In this document: positions 7,456-16,882 of the stretch, in pieces
Layout of the letters: each line of letters begins with the position of its first letter
Numbering within the stretch: the first letter of the stretch is position 1
NCBI RefSeq assembly: GCF_024464185.1
Contig: NZ_JANHAU010000002.1
Span: 558,001 to 622,000, forward strand
Direction: 5' to 3'
DNA from: Haloarchaeobius salinus
GTDB taxonomy: Archaea; Halobacteriota; Halobacteria; Halobacteriales; Natrialbaceae
DNA length: 64,000 bases
The notes under the pieces: generated by a model
What the model was told of the DNA's origin: nothing
Databases searched by the model: none
What the model saw: only the letters and a program-made list of their open reading frames with translations
Translations under genes and position numbers: made by a program

Positions 7456-8946
7456 ATGAGTGGAGAACAGGAGCTCGGCATCACCGAGTCCAAGGAGTAC
7501 AACACGGGCGAGTGGTACGCGGAGGTCGTCCAGAAGGCGAAGCTGGCGGACTACGCGCCGATGGGCGGCTTCATCGTCACCCGACCGCGGGGCTACGAGC
7601 TGTGGGAGCGGCTGCAGGACCACCTCGACGGCTGGTTCAAGGAGACGGGCGTCACGAACGCCTACTTCCCGCTGTTCATCCCGGAGAGCTACCTGGAGCA
7701 GGAGAAGGACATCGTCGAGGGGTTCGACCCGGAGGTCGCGTGGGTGACCCACGGCGGGCACGAGGAGCTGGAGGAGCGCCTCGCCGTCCGCCCGACGAGC
7801 GAGTCCATCATCACGCCCTTCATCAGTGACTGGGTGCGCAGCCACCGCGACCTGCCGATGCGGCTGAACCAGTGGGCGAGCGTCGTGCGCTGGGAGGCGA
7901 CGGAGACGAAGCCGTTCTTCCGGACGAAGGAGTTCCTCTGGCAGGAGGGCCACACCGCCCACGCGACGGACGAGGGTGCGTGGGACGAGGTGATGACCCG
8001 TCTCGACCAGTACGCGAAGCTGTACGAGGACGTGCTGGCGATTCCGGTGCTGCGTGGCTGCAAGCCCGACCACGACAAGTTCCCCGGCGCGGACACGACC
8101 ACGTCGGTCGAGGCGCTGATGCCCGACGGGAAGTCGGTGCAGGGCGGCACCAGCCACCACCTCGGCCAGTCGTTCGCGAAGGCGTACGACGTGACGTTCA
8201 CCGACGAGGACGAGGACGAGCAGACCGCGTACACGACCTCGTGGGGGCTGTCGTGGCGGGCGCTCGGCGCGCTCATCATGACGCACTCGGACGACCAGGG
8301 GCTCGTGCTGCCGCCCAAACTCGCCCCCGAGCAGGTCGTCATCGTCCCCATCTACAACGAGGACAACGAGGAGGAGGTCATGCAGTACTCCTCGGAGATC
8401 GCCGCGGAGCTGCAGGAGGCGGGCGTCCGGGTCCACCTCGACGACCGGGACGAGCGCAACCCCGGCTTCAAGTTCAACGAGTGGGAGCTCAACGGCGTGC
8501 CCGTCCGGTTCGAGATCGGCGGGTACGAGGTCGAGGACGAGGAGGTGACGGTGGTCCACCGACCGGACGGCGAGGAGGTCGTCGAGGACCGTGCAGACAT
8601 CGCCGAGGCCGTCGACGACCACCTCGATGCGGTGTTCGACAAGCTGTACGCCGCGGCGGAGGAGAACCTCGTCGAGAACGTCCGCGCGGTCGAGGACGTC
8701 AACGAGATCCTCGGTACCATCGGCCAGCACGGTGGCTACGTGAAGACGCCGTGGTGCGGTGACGAGGCCTGCGAGGAGGCGGTGAAGGAGAAGGTCCACG
8801 CCGAGATCGTGCTCGTGCCGATGGACGACGAGGACGTGCCGGAGGCCCAGCTCGACGACGGCGAGGCGCTCGAACTCGAGCACGACGAGTGCACGATGTG
8901 CGGCGAGCCGGCCGAGGAGGTCGCGTACTTCGCGAAGACGTACTGA
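7456..8946 (+). CDS. proS: Prolyl-tRNA synthetase, archaeal/eukaryotic type
   Basis: A 496-residue class II aminoacyl-tRNA synthetase that charges tRNA-Pro with proline. Motif 1 lies near MNAYFPLFIPESYL (residues about 63-77), motif 2 is VVRWEATETKPFFRTKEFLWQEGHT (about residues 140-165), and the proline pocket includes VRPTSES. The anticodon-binding domain follows (VVIVPIYNEDNEEEV onward). The archaeal-type C-terminal zinc-like domain is present, with cysteines in PWCGDEACEEA and ECTMCGEP, ending in the characteristic ...AKTY. It lacks the bacterial editing insert, as expected for this subtype. A TATA box 27 bases upstream points to a leaderless mRNA. The gene appears to be transcribed alone. 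Confidence 0.97.
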   Translation: MSGEQELGITESKEYNTGEWYAEVVQKAKLADYAPMGGFIVTRPRGYELWERLQDHLDGWFKETGVTNAYFPLFIPESYLEQEKDIVEGFDPEVAWVTHGGHEELEERLAVRPTSESIITPFISDWVRSHRDLPMRLNQWASVVRWEATETKPFFRTKEFLWQEGHTAHATDEGAWDEVMTRLDQYAKLYEDVLAIPVLRGCKPDHDKFPGADTTTSVEALMPDGKSVQGGTSHHLGQSFAKAYDVTFTDEDEDEQTAYTTSWGLSWRALGALIMTHSDDQGLVLPPKLAPEQVVIVPIYNEDNEEEVMQYSSEIAAELQEAGVRVHLDDRDERNPGFKFNEWELNGVPVRFEIGGYEVEDEEVTVVHRPDGEEVVEDRADIAEAVDDHLDAVFDKLYAAAEENLVENVRAVEDVNEILGTIGQHGGYVKTPWCGDEACEEAVKEKVHAEIVLVPMDDEDVPEAQLDDGEALELEHDECTMCGEPAEEVAYFAKTY

Positions 8947-9059
8947 CCGGCCGGACCGCGCCGGCTCGTTTCAGCCCGCAGTCGAATCGAGGCCCCACCG
9001 GCCCGTACTCGTCCGTTCTGTGGCCCATCACCGAGACGAGATATCCACAATCAATGTGT

Positions 9060-9110
9060 CCTTATATGTGTTATTAATACACTTAGCCATTCAGGAGTAG
9101 CCTCTTATAC
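9060..9110 (+). promoter_or_regulatory. gltB promoter and possible upstream operator
   Basis: A TATA-like CTTATAC at 9104-9110 lies about 25 bases before the gltB ATG, giving a leaderless start. Upstream, an AT-rich block at 9060-9082 holds another TATA-like string (CTTATATG) followed by the quasi-palindrome GTGT-TATTAAT-ACAC (9068-9082). Its position about 30 bases above the TATA box suits an activator or repressor site for nitrogen control. The factor is unknown. Confidence 0.5.
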
Positions 9111-9131
9111 CAGTCAGTGTGCCGTGTACAC

Positions 9132-12100
9132 ATGAATCAGCCACAGCGGGTCACCCCTGCCAGCCGGGGGCTCGCGGACGCGGACGACGAGCGGTCCAAC
9201 TGCGGGGTCGGGATGGTGATGGATCTGGGCGGCGGCAGCGACCACTCGGTCGTCGCCGACGGGCTCGAACTCCTCGAGAACCTCGAGCATCGCGGGACGA
9301 CCGGCGCGGAGCCGAACACTGGCGACGGGGCGGGTATCCTGCTCCAGACGCCGCAGGCGTTCCTCGCCGACGAGCTCCCGGTCGACCTGCCGGAGACGTA
9401 CGCCGTCGGCTCCTTCTTCTTCCCGCAGGCCGCCGCCGACCGCGAGCCGATGCAGGAGCTCGTCGAGTCCGCGCTCGACGACCGCGATCTCGAGGTGATC
9501 CACTGGCGCGACGTGCCGACGGACAACGACGGACTCGGCCAGACCGCGCTCGACTCCGAGCCGGACGTCTGGCACGCGGTCGTCGCCCCCGCGGACGACG
9601 GGGTCGACACCGAGACGTTCGACCGGTCGCTGTACGAGGCCCGGCGCGTCGTCGAGAAGACCGTCGACGAGGCCGAGTTCGAGGGTGCAGAGCGGTTCTA
9701 CGTCTGCTCGCTCGACCGGAAGACGCTCGTCTACAAGGGGCTCCTGACGGGCGAACAGCTCCCGAACTACTACCCGGACCTGCGCGACGAGCGCGTCGAC
9801 TCGACGTTCGTCATGGTCCACGAGCGCTTCTCGACGAACACGCTCGGGGCGTGGCACCTCGCACACCCGTACCGCGGCATCGTCCACAACGGCGAGTTCA
9901 ACACCATCCAGGGCAACGTCAACTGGATGCGGGCCCGGGAGACGGACCTCGAATCGGACGAGTTGGACCTCGACGCGGTCCGACCCATCATCCAGGACCC
10001 CGACCAGTCCGACACCGCGAGCGTCGACAACGCGCTCGAACTGCTCACGCAGGAGCGCGACCTGCCCCACGCGCTGCGGATGCTCGTCCCCGAGGCGTGG
10101 CGCGGCGACGACTCGATGGACCCCGCCCGCAGGGACTTCTACGACTACCACGCCTCCCTCGTCGAGCCGTGGGACGGCCCCGCGCTGGTCTGTGCGACCG
10201 ACGGCGACCGCGTCGGCGCGGTGCTCGACCGGAACGGGCTCCGGCCCTGCCGATACGACGTGACGACCGACGACCGGCTCGTGATGGCCAGCGAGGCCGG
10301 CGCGCTCGCCCTCGACGAGCACGATGTCGCTGAACGGGGCCGCCTCCAGCCCGGCCAGCTGTTCCTCGCCGACCCCGAGCAGGGGCGCGTCGTCCCCGAC
10401 GACGAGGTGTTCGACGAGCTCGCCGACGGGAAGTACGGCGAGTGGGTCGCCCAGGAGCAGGTCAGCCTCGCCGACCACGCGGACGACGACCCGCGCCCGA
10501 CGCCCCCCGACGACGACGCCGCGACCGAGCTGCGGGCCCGGCAGACCGTCTACGGCTACACCCGCGACGAGCTGGACAACCTCATCGAACCGATGAGCAA
10601 GAAGGGGAAGGACCCCGTCGGCTCGATGGGCGACGACACGCCGCTGTCGGTGCTGTCGGACTACAACCGACCGCTCTTCTCGTACTTCAAGCAGCTGTTC
10701 GCGCAGGTGACGAACCCGCCGCTGGACTACATCCGCGAGGAGCTCGTCACCTCGCTGGAGACGCGGATGGGCTACCAGCGCAACCTGCTCGGCGAGTCGC
10801 CCGCTCACGCCCGCCAGCTGGTCGCCGACTCGCCCGTCCTCACCGACACCGAGCTCGGCGCGATCCGGGGGTTCGACGGCGGTGACGGGAGCGGCAACGT
10901 CGAGAGCCGCGTCGTCGACATCACGTTCCCGCTCGACGGCGACCTCGAGTCGGCCGTCGAGCGCGTCCGGGCCGACGCCGCCGGGGCCATCCGCGACGGC
11001 GCGGACGTGGTCGTCCTCTCTGACCGCGCCGTGGGCGACGGCCGCCTGCCGGTCCCGAGCCTGCTCGCGACGGGCGCGGTCCACCACCACCTCGTGCGCA
11101 ACGGCCTGCGGAACCACGCCGGGCTCGTCGTCGAGTCGGGCGACCCCCGCACCGTCCACCACACCGCGACGCTCGTCGGCTACGGCGCGGACGCCATCAA
11201 CCCGTACCTCGCGTTCCGCACCATCGCCGACGTGACGAAGGGTCCCGACGGCGCTGACCTCGCCGCGGCCATCGACGCCTACGTCGAAGCCGTGGAGGGT
11301 GGGCTGCTGAAGACGATGGCGAAGATGGGCATCTCGACGGTCGAGAGCTACCAGGGCGCACAGATCTTCGAGGCAGTGGGCCTCGACTCGGACTTCGTCG
11401 CCGAGTACTTCGAGGGCACCGAGAACCGCACCGAGGGCATCGGCATCGCGGACATCGAGAGCGACCTGCGGGACCGCCACGCGACCGCCTACGACGCCGA
11501 GGGCGCGCCCGATCTCGAACGCTCCGGCGAGTACGAGAACCGCTCGGGCGGGCTGCATCACCAGTGGAACCCGAACACCGTCGGCGCGCTCCAGCAGTCG
11601 GTGCGGGCCGGCGACTACGAGCACTACGGCGAGTTCGCCGAGCTCATCAACGACCAGAACGAGCAGCTCCAGACCCTGCGCGGGCTGCTCGAGTTCGACA
11701 GCGACCGCGAGTCCATCCCCATCGAGGACGTGGAGCCGGTCTCGGACATCGTCGGGCGCATCTCGACGGCCGCGATGAGCCTCGGGAGCCTCTCCCCGGA
11801 AGCCCACGAGAACAACGCCGTCGCGATGAACCGCATCGGCGGCAAGGCCAACACCGGCGAGGGCGGCGAGCCCCCGGAGCGCTTCGACACCGAGAAGGAG
11901 TGCTCGGTGAAGCAGGTCGCCTCGGGGCGCTTCGGCGTCACCGCGACGTACCTCGCCAGCGCCGACGAGCTGCAGATCAAGATGGCCCAGGGTTCGAAGC
12001 CGGGCGAGGGCGGGCACCTCCCCGGCGAGAAGGTCAACGAGATGATCGCCCACGTCCGCAAGTCGACCGCCGGCGTCGGGCTCATCTCGCCGCCGCCGCT

Positions 12101-13679
12101 GCACGACATCTACTCCATCGAGGACCTCAAGCAGCTCATCTACGACCTGAAGGCGTCGAGTCCCGACGCGGACATCAACGTCAAGCTCGTCTCCGAGGCC
12201 GGCATCGGCACCATCGCCGCCGGCGTCGCCAAGGCGAACGCCGACGTCGTCCACATCTCCGGTCACTCCGGCGGGACCGGCGCGTCGCCGCGCACGTCCA
12301 TCAAGAACGCCGGCCTGCCGTGGGAGCTCGGGCTCGCCGAGGCGAACCAGACGCTCCGGCGGACCGGCCTGCGCGACCGCGTCCGGCTCTCCGCCGACGG
12401 CGGCCTGAAGACGGGTCGCGACGTCGCCGTCGCCGCCCTCCTCGGTGCCGAGGAGTACATCTTCGGCACCGCGGCACTCGTCACCGGCGGCTGCGTGATG
12501 GCCCGCCAGTGCCACAAGAACACCTGCCCGGTCGGCGTCGCCACCCAGCGCGAGGACCTCCGAGCACGGTTCCCGGGCACGCCCGACCACGTCATCAACT
12601 ACGTCACGTTCGTCGTCCAGGAGCTCCGCGAGATCATGGCCGAGCTCGGCTTCGAGACCGTCGACGAGATGGTCGGCCGGGTCGACTGCCTGCGCCAGCG
12701 CGACTCCGACCACCCGAAGGCCGGGAAGGTCGACCTCTCCGCCGTCCTCGCCGACGTGGGCGACGGCCCGCGCCGGAAGGTCCGCGAGCAGGACCACGAG
12801 CTCGACGGCCACCTCGACTACGAGCTGCTCGAAGGGGCCGAACCCGCGCTCGACCGCGGTCAGCCCGTCGGCATCGCCACCGAGGTGTCGAACACCGACC
12901 GGACCGTCGGGGCCATCCTCTCGAACGCCATCGCCAGCGAGTACGGCGAGGCCGGCCTGCCCGACGGCACGGTCAACGTCTCGCTCCGGGGCACCGCCGG
13001 GCAGTCCTTCGGCGCGTTCCTCGCCTCGGGCGTCGCGCTCCACCTCGTCGGCGGCGCGAACGACCACGTCGGCAAGGGGCTCTCCGGCGGGCGTATCGCC
13101 GTCGAGACGCCCGCAGACGCCGGCTTCGACCCCGCCGAGAACGTCGCGGTCGGCAACGTCGCGCTGTACGGCTCGACCGACGGCGAGTGCTACGTCAACG
13201 GCATGGCCGGCGAGCGCTTCGCGGTGCGCAACTCCGGCGCGACCGCCGTCGTCGAGGGCGTCGGCGACCACGGCTGCGAGTACATGACCGGCGGCGTCGT
13301 CGCCGTCCTCGGCGGCACCGGGAAGAACTTCGCCGCCGGGATGTCCGGCGGCATCGCCTACGTGCTCGACGAGGACGACTCGCTCGAGGGCGACCTGAAC
13401 ACCGGGATGGTCCACCTCGAGCGCGATCTCGACGAGCGCGACCGCGCGATGCTCCGCCGCCTCGTCGAGAACCACGTCGCCTACACCGACTCCGAGCGCG
13501 GCCGCGAGCTCCTGGCGAACTGGGACGCCGCGCTCGACTCGTTCGTGAAGGTCATGCCCGACGCCTACGAGCGCGTGCTCACCGAGGAGGACGCCGCCGA
13601 CGTGCGCGAGGAGCTGCCCGAGAGCGCGTCCGTCGACGTGGGTGTGGGACAGACCGGGTTCGCGTCGAGCGACGACTAG
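9132..13679 (+). CDS. gltB: Glutamate synthase, large (GltB-type) subunit
   Basis: A 1515-residue enzyme that transfers the amide nitrogen of glutamine to 2-oxoglutarate, making glutamate. The N-terminal class II amidotransferase has its nucleophilic Cys at residue 24 (SNCGVGMV) behind a 23-residue propeptide, and HRGTTGAEPNTGDGAG just after. The central domain spans roughly 430-770. The FMN/2-oxoglutarate domain carries KANTGEGGEPPERF, GSKPGEGGHLPG and HSGGTGASP, and the 3Fe-4S ligands CVMARQCHKNTC near residues 1118-1129. The last 250 residues are the GXGXG beta-helix. No gltD-like small subunit lies nearby, so the electron donor may be ferredoxin; this is inference. The downstream gene at 13797 is unrelated. 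Confidence 0.96.
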   Translation: MNQPQRVTPASRGLADADDERSNCGVGMVMDLGGGSDHSVVADGLELLENLEHRGTTGAEPNTGDGAGILLQTPQAFLADELPVDLPETYAVGSFFFPQAAADREPMQELVESALDDRDLEVIHWRDVPTDNDGLGQTALDSEPDVWHAVVAPADDGVDTETFDRSLYEARRVVEKTVDEAEFEGAERFYVCSLDRKTLVYKGLLTGEQLPNYYPDLRDERVDSTFVMVHERFSTNTLGAWHLAHPYRGIVHNGEFNTIQGNVNWMRARETDLESDELDLDAVRPIIQDPDQSDTASVDNALELLTQERDLPHALRMLVPEAWRGDDSMDPARRDFYDYHASLVEPWDGPALVCATDGDRVGAVLDRNGLRPCRYDVTTDDRLVMASEAGALALDEHDVAERGRLQPGQLFLADPEQGRVVPDDEVFDELADGKYGEWVAQEQVSLADHADDDPRPTPPDDDAATELRARQTVYGYTRDELDNLIEPMSKKGKDPVGSMGDDTPLSVLSDYNRPLFSYFKQLFAQVTNPPLDYIREELVTSLETRMGYQRNLLGESPAHARQLVADSPVLTDTELGAIRGFDGGDGSGNVESRVVDITFPLDGDLESAVERVRADAAGAIRDGADVVVLSDRAVGDGRLPVPSLLATGAVHHHLVRNGLRNHAGLVVESGDPRTVHHTATLVGYGADAINPYLAFRTIADVTKGPDGADLAAAIDAYVEAVEGGLLKTMAKMGISTVESYQGAQIFEAVGLDSDFVAEYFEGTENRTEGIGIADIESDLRDRHATAYDAEGAPDLERSGEYENRSGGLHHQWNPNTVGALQQSVRAGDYEHYGEFAELINDQNEQLQTLRGLLEFDSDRESIPIEDVEPVSDIVGRISTAAMSLGSLSPEAHENNAVAMNRIGGKANTGEGGEPPERFDTEKECSVKQVASGRFGVTATYLASADELQIKMAQGSKPGEGGHLPGEKVNEMIAHVRKSTAGVGLISPPPLHDIYSIEDLKQLIYDLKASSPDADINVKLVSEAGIGTIAAGVAKANADVVHISGHSGGTGASPRTSIKNAGLPWELGLAEANQTLRRTGLRDRVRLSADGGLKTGRDVAVAALLGAEEYIFGTAALVTGGCVMARQCHKNTCPVGVATQREDLRARFPGTPDHVINYVTFVVQELREIMAELGFETVDEMVGRVDCLRQRDSDHPKAGKVDLSAVLADVGDGPRRKVREQDHELDGHLDYELLEGAEPALDRGQPVGIATEVSNTDRTVGAILSNAIASEYGEAGLPDGTVNVSLRGTAGQSFGAFLASGVALHLVGGANDHVGKGLSGGRIAVETPADAGFDPAENVAVGNVALYGSTDGECYVNGMAGERFAVRNSGATAVVEGVGDHGCEYMTGGVVAVLGGTGKNFAAGMSGGIAYVLDEDDSLEGDLNTGMVHLERDLDERDRAMLRRLVENHVAYTDSERGRELLANWDAALDSFVKVMPDAYERVLTEEDAADVREELPESASVDVGVGQTGFASSDD

Positions 13680-13796
13680 CGGTCGAGGCGACTCGTCTCC
13701 GTCCCTTCGTGCTGTTCGTGACGCGACCAGCGGAGCACCCCGTAACTCGGACCCGGAATCATCACGTTCATCCCCGGACCGACCCACCCACAGCAC

Positions 13797-14786
13797 ATGG
13801 AGACGGCACTCATCATCGGCGGGACGCGGTTCATCGGTCGCCACGCGGTCGAGGAGTTCATCGACCACGGCTACGAGGTCACGACCTTCAACCGCGGGAA
13901 CCACGAGAACCCGTTCGCGGACGACGACCGCGTCGCCCACGTGCAGGGCGACCGGACCGACGACGCCGAGCTCGCCGGCGCGGCGCGCGAGGTCGAGCCC
14001 GACGTCGTCGTCGACTGCGTGGCGTACCACCCGCGCGACGTTCGCACCGCCTGTCGAATCTTCGACGACGTGGACGCCTACGTCTACATCTCCTCGGGCT
14101 CGGCCTACGGTGCGGAGGTCATGCCGAAGCGGGAGGACGAGACCGCGCTCTGTGACTGCACCGAGGCGCAGGCGAAAGACGACTCCCAGGAGAGCTACGG
14201 CCCGCGGAAGGCCGAGGGCGACCGGGCGGTGTTCGCGGCTGCCGAGGACGGTGTGAACGCGATGGCCGTCCGGCCCTGCATCGTCTACGGGCCGCACGAC
14301 TACACGGAGCGCCTGGACTTCTGGATCGACCGCGTGCGGAACGACGACCGCGTCGTCGTCCCCGGCGACGGCACGAACGTCTGGCACCGGGCGTACGTCG
14401 AGGACGTCGCGAGTGCCCTCCGGGTCGTCGCCGAGGAGGGCGCGGCCGGCGAGGCGTACAACGTCGGCGACCGCCGGATGGTCACGCTGGAGGAGATGGT
14501 CGAGCTCATCGCGGACAGTCTCGACACCGACGTGGAGGTCGTCCACGCCTCCGAGCGCGAGCTGGGAATCGGCGACCTCTCGCTCGACGACTACATCCTC
14601 TACCGCGACTACCCGCACGTGCTCGACACGAACAAGCTGGCCGCGCTGGGCTGGGAGTCGACGCCCGTGGACGAGGCGATGCAGGCCGCCGTCGACGACC
14701 ACCTGGAGTCGGACCGCGACGGCAGCGAGCACGACCCCGGGCGCGAGAACGAGGAGCGCGTGCTCGGCGTGCTGGACACGCTGTAG
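13797..14786 (+). CDS. NAD-dependent epimerase/dehydratase (extended SDR)
   Basis: A 329-residue extended short-chain dehydrogenase/reductase. The N-terminal Rossmann motif IIGGTRFIGRHAV (residues 5-17) is the variant GGTRFIG typical of the subfamily related to plant chloroplast CSP41 and nucleotide-sugar epimerases. The active-site region has YISSGSAYGAEV with the catalytic Ser/Thr, and the Tyr-x3-Lys motif is YGPRK (about residues 140-144). A conserved substrate-pocket segment RPCIVYGPHDYTERLDFW follows, then HRAYVEDVA and YNVGDRRMVTLEEMVELIA. It probably modifies a nucleotide-linked sugar, though the substrate is unknown. It follows gltB by 117 bases with no obvious functional link. Confidence 0.85.
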   Translation: METALIIGGTRFIGRHAVEEFIDHGYEVTTFNRGNHENPFADDDRVAHVQGDRTDDAELAGAAREVEPDVVVDCVAYHPRDVRTACRIFDDVDAYVYISSGSAYGAEVMPKREDETALCDCTEAQAKDDSQESYGPRKAEGDRAVFAAAEDGVNAMAVRPCIVYGPHDYTERLDFWIDRVRNDDRVVVPGDGTNVWHRAYVEDVASALRVVAEEGAAGEAYNVGDRRMVTLEEMVELIADSLDTDVEVVHASERELGIGDLSLDDYILYRDYPHVLDTNKLAALGWESTPVDEAMQAAVDDHLESDRDGSEHDPGRENEERVLGVLDTL

Positions 14787-14798
14787 CAGCCGCGGCTC

Positions 14799-15383
14799 TC
14801 ACCGGTCCAGCTTCGCCGTCAGGTCGCGCTCCACGTCGGGCCACTCCGAATCGACGATGCTGAAGAAGGCGCTGTCCTGCGGCTCGCCCTGGACGAGCAT
14901 GTGCTTGCGGAGGATGCCCTCCTCGACGGCCCCGATTCGTTCGAGCGCCGCTCGCGCCGGTTCGTTCGCGGCCGCCGTCTCGAATTCGACGCGGACGCAG
15001 CCCCACTGCTCGAACGCGTGCCGGAGTTGCAGGAGCTTCGCCTCGGTGTTGGCCGGCGTCCGCTGCTCGTCGGGGGTGAGCCACGTCCAGCCGATCTCGA
15101 CGGAGCGGTTCTCGTGCCGGATGTTGCCGAAGCGGGTCGAGCCGATGGCCTCGCCGGTGTCCTGTCGCACGGTCGCGAACGGGAGCTGGTCGCCCTTCGC
15201 CTGCGCTTCCACGGCGTCGGCGACGAACTTCCGCATCACCTCGGGTCCGGCGTGTTGCGTTCCGAACCACCGAAAGATGGCCTCGTCGTTCCCGGCGGCG
15301 ATCAGGTCGTCGAGGTGCTCGTCGGCGGACAGGGGCTCCAGCCGCACGTACTCCCCCTCCAGCGTGACTGGTTCGACGTTCAC
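14799..15383 (-). CDS. GNAT-family N-acetyltransferase (RimJ/RimL-like)
   Basis: A 194-residue acetyltransferase. The start MNVEPVTLEGEYVRLEPLSADEH is the usual first strand of RimJ/RimL-type GNATs (x-L-x-G-x-x-V-R-L-x-P-L). The core reads GEAIGSTRFGNIRHENRSVEIGWTWLTPD, then a region replacing motif A (RTPANTEAKLLQLRHAFEQWGCVRVEFET) and NEPARAALERIGAVEEGILRKH, the conserved N-x-x-S/A-x-x-x-x-E-x-x-G-F/A motif. Substrate may be a protein N-terminus or a small amine; it cannot be told apart here. It is convergent with the epimerase gene, only 12 bases away. Confidence 0.88.
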   Translation of the reverse strand: MNVEPVTLEGEYVRLEPLSADEHLDDLIAAGNDEAIFRWFGTQHAGPEVMRKFVADAVEAQAKGDQLPFATVRQDTGEAIGSTRFGNIRHENRSVEIGWTWLTPDEQRTPANTEAKLLQLRHAFEQWGCVRVEFETAAANEPARAALERIGAVEEGILRKHMLVQGEPQDSAFFSIVDSEWPDVERDLTAKLDR

Positions 15384-15440
15384 GCCCCTGCTTCTCTGGG
15401 GATGGGGAAAACTGTTGGTGCCAGCGACGCTCGCGCCCGT

Positions 15441-16253
15441 TCAGTCGGCTTCGGCCGCGTCCGCCGGGTCGACGACCTCGCCCGTCTCGGGATACACGCC
15501 GACCTGTTCGCACTGGTCCGCGAGCGGGCAGGCCTCGGGGTCGTCCAGACACGCCGGCTTGCGCGCAGTGCAGTACTCGCGGCCGAACTGGATCATCGCA
15601 GTATGCCCGAATCCACACTTCTCGGCCGGGACGGCGGCCTCCAGCGCCTCCCGGACCCCCTCGTGGTCGGCGTCGGCGGGTGCGAGACCCATCCGACGTG
15701 CGATGCGGTGGACGTGCGTGTCGACGGGAAAGACGCCGCCCTGTCCGCCCGCGAACAGCAGCACGCAGTCCGCCGTCTTCGGGCCGACGCCGGAGACCGA
15801 CAGCAGCGTCTCGCGCACCTCGTCGGGGTCGCCCGCCGCGACGAACTCGTCGAACGATTCGGTGGAGCCGAACTCCGAGAGCACCCACGCGGCGGCGTCG
15901 CGGATGACCTCGCTCTTCTGGTTGTAGAGGCCGGCCGAGGAGATGGTCTCGGCGAGCTCGTCGTGGGTCGCGTCGGCGAGGTTGGCCGCGAGGTCCTCGA
16001 CCGGGCCGTAGCTGGCCATCAGGTCGTCGTGGGCGGGCTGGCTCGCGACGTCGCTCGTGTTCTGGCTGAGGATGGTGCGGACGAGGCACTCGAAGCCGTC
16101 CTTGCCGCCGTAGGTCTTCTGCCAGTACAGCTCGCCGAGGCGGTCGACCACGGTCTCGGCGCGGGTCGCGGCCTCTCCGGGGGTGAACTCGGCGGCCACG
16201 CCACCGCCGTCGTCGCCGCCGGAGATGTTGACGTCGGGTTCGTCGTCTGACAT
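15441..16253 (-). CDS. nth: Endonuclease III, bifunctional DNA glycosylase/AP lyase
   Basis: A 270-residue base-excision repair enzyme that removes oxidised pyrimidines and nicks the abasic site. Recognisable parts: FECLVRTILSQNTSD near residue 50, the helix-hairpin-helix LSVSGVGPKTADCVL with the catalytic Lys (GVGPK), and the catalytic Asp in FPVDTHVHRIARRMGL. The C-terminal iron-sulfur cysteines are spaced C-x6-C-x6-C-x5-C (CTARKPAC...DPEAC...ADQC) rather than the usual C-x6-C-x2-C-x5-C. The start at 16253 is used; an upstream ATG adds a basic tail. An acidic N-terminal extension of about 25 residues precedes the fold. Confidence 0.93.
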   Translation of the reverse strand: MSDDEPDVNISGGDDGGGVAAEFTPGEAATRAETVVDRLGELYWQKTYGGKDGFECLVRTILSQNTSDVASQPAHDDLMASYGPVEDLAANLADATHDELAETISSAGLYNQKSEVIRDAAAWVLSEFGSTESFDEFVAAGDPDEVRETLLSVSGVGPKTADCVLLFAGGQGGVFPVDTHVHRIARRMGLAPADADHEGVREALEAAVPAEKCGFGHTAMIQFGREYCTARKPACLDDPEACPLADQCEQVGVYPETGEVVDPADAAEAD

Positions 16254-16313
16254 GGCTCGACGTTGGGACGACGGGGGCAAGTAGGATTCGACGCGGGAAC
16301 GAGAGCGGAGACC

Positions 16314-16832
16314 TCAGTCCCCGGGCTCCCTTCGGATGGCGCGGACGATGCGGCGGCCGTCGCTCTCCATCCCGCCGTAGCCACCCCAGCCGGCGGGGTA
16401 GCGAACGGGGGCGAGCGTCGCGGCGACGGTGAACGCCTGCCACAGCACCAGCGGGACGAACACGGCGTCCCCGACCCACCAGTCGGTGGCCGACGCCGCG
16501 GCGAACAGTCCGACGGCGGCGACGGCGCTCACCAGCGGCCCGGCGAGGTTGACCGCCACGGTCGCCCGTCTGGACAGCGCGGTGTCGCCGTCACACCGGA
16601 CGAATCCGAACCACGGCGTCCGGAACGCGCCCGGTGCGAAGACGACCGTCAACCGCGAGCCGACGGAGAGTCGGTACCCGGCGGTGTCGCCGACCACGGC
16701 CGTCCAGCCCCGGTCGGTGACGAGGAGGCCCGTGATCGCGTGCCCGAGTTCGTGCGCCAACGTCAGAAACGGCCCGAAGAGGACGAGTGCGAGGACGTTC
16801 ACCACGAGCACGGCGGACGACCCCGTGAGCAT
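16314..16832 (-). CDS. M50-like membrane zinc metallopeptidase
   Basis: A 172-residue integral membrane protein with the zinc-binding HELGH motif (in FLTLAHELGHAITG, about residue 29) in its first transmembrane helix, as in site-2/M50-like peptidases. Further segments are AFRTPWFGF, ATVAVNLAGPLVSAVAAVGLFAA and VFVPLVLWQAFTVAATLAPVRYPAGWGGYGGMESDGRRI. The late Y-x-x-x-x-SDGR corresponds to the family's N/D-P-x-D-G or S-D-G-x-x metal-binding end. A GTG at 16886 overlapping the DUF371 stop (GTGA) would add 18 residues, but the AT-rich tract between contains a TATA-like CTTTATT at about 16857-16864, 25-30 bases before the ATG at 16832. I therefore prefer 16832. Substrate unknown. Confidence 0.75.
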   Translation of the reverse strand: MLTGSSAVLVVNVLALVLFGPFLTLAHELGHAITGLLVTDRGWTAVVGDTAGYRLSVGSRLTVVFAPGAFRTPWFGFVRCDGDTALSRRATVAVNLAGPLVSAVAAVGLFAAASATDWWVGDAVFVPLVLWQAFTVAATLAPVRYPAGWGGYGGMESDGRRIVRAIRREPGD

Positions 16833-16882
16833 GTATATTACTGTATCTCTCCTCGAAATAAAGGTTCGGTCGGGAGACTGCG

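Noticed and set aside
9114-14732. An open frame of more than 1800 codons on the minus strand opposite gltB and the epimerase gene.
   Set aside because: It is a mirror of the strong GC bias in gltB codons. Its translation is Val/Arg/Leu/Asp-rich without any recognisable domain, and the plus-strand genes are certain.
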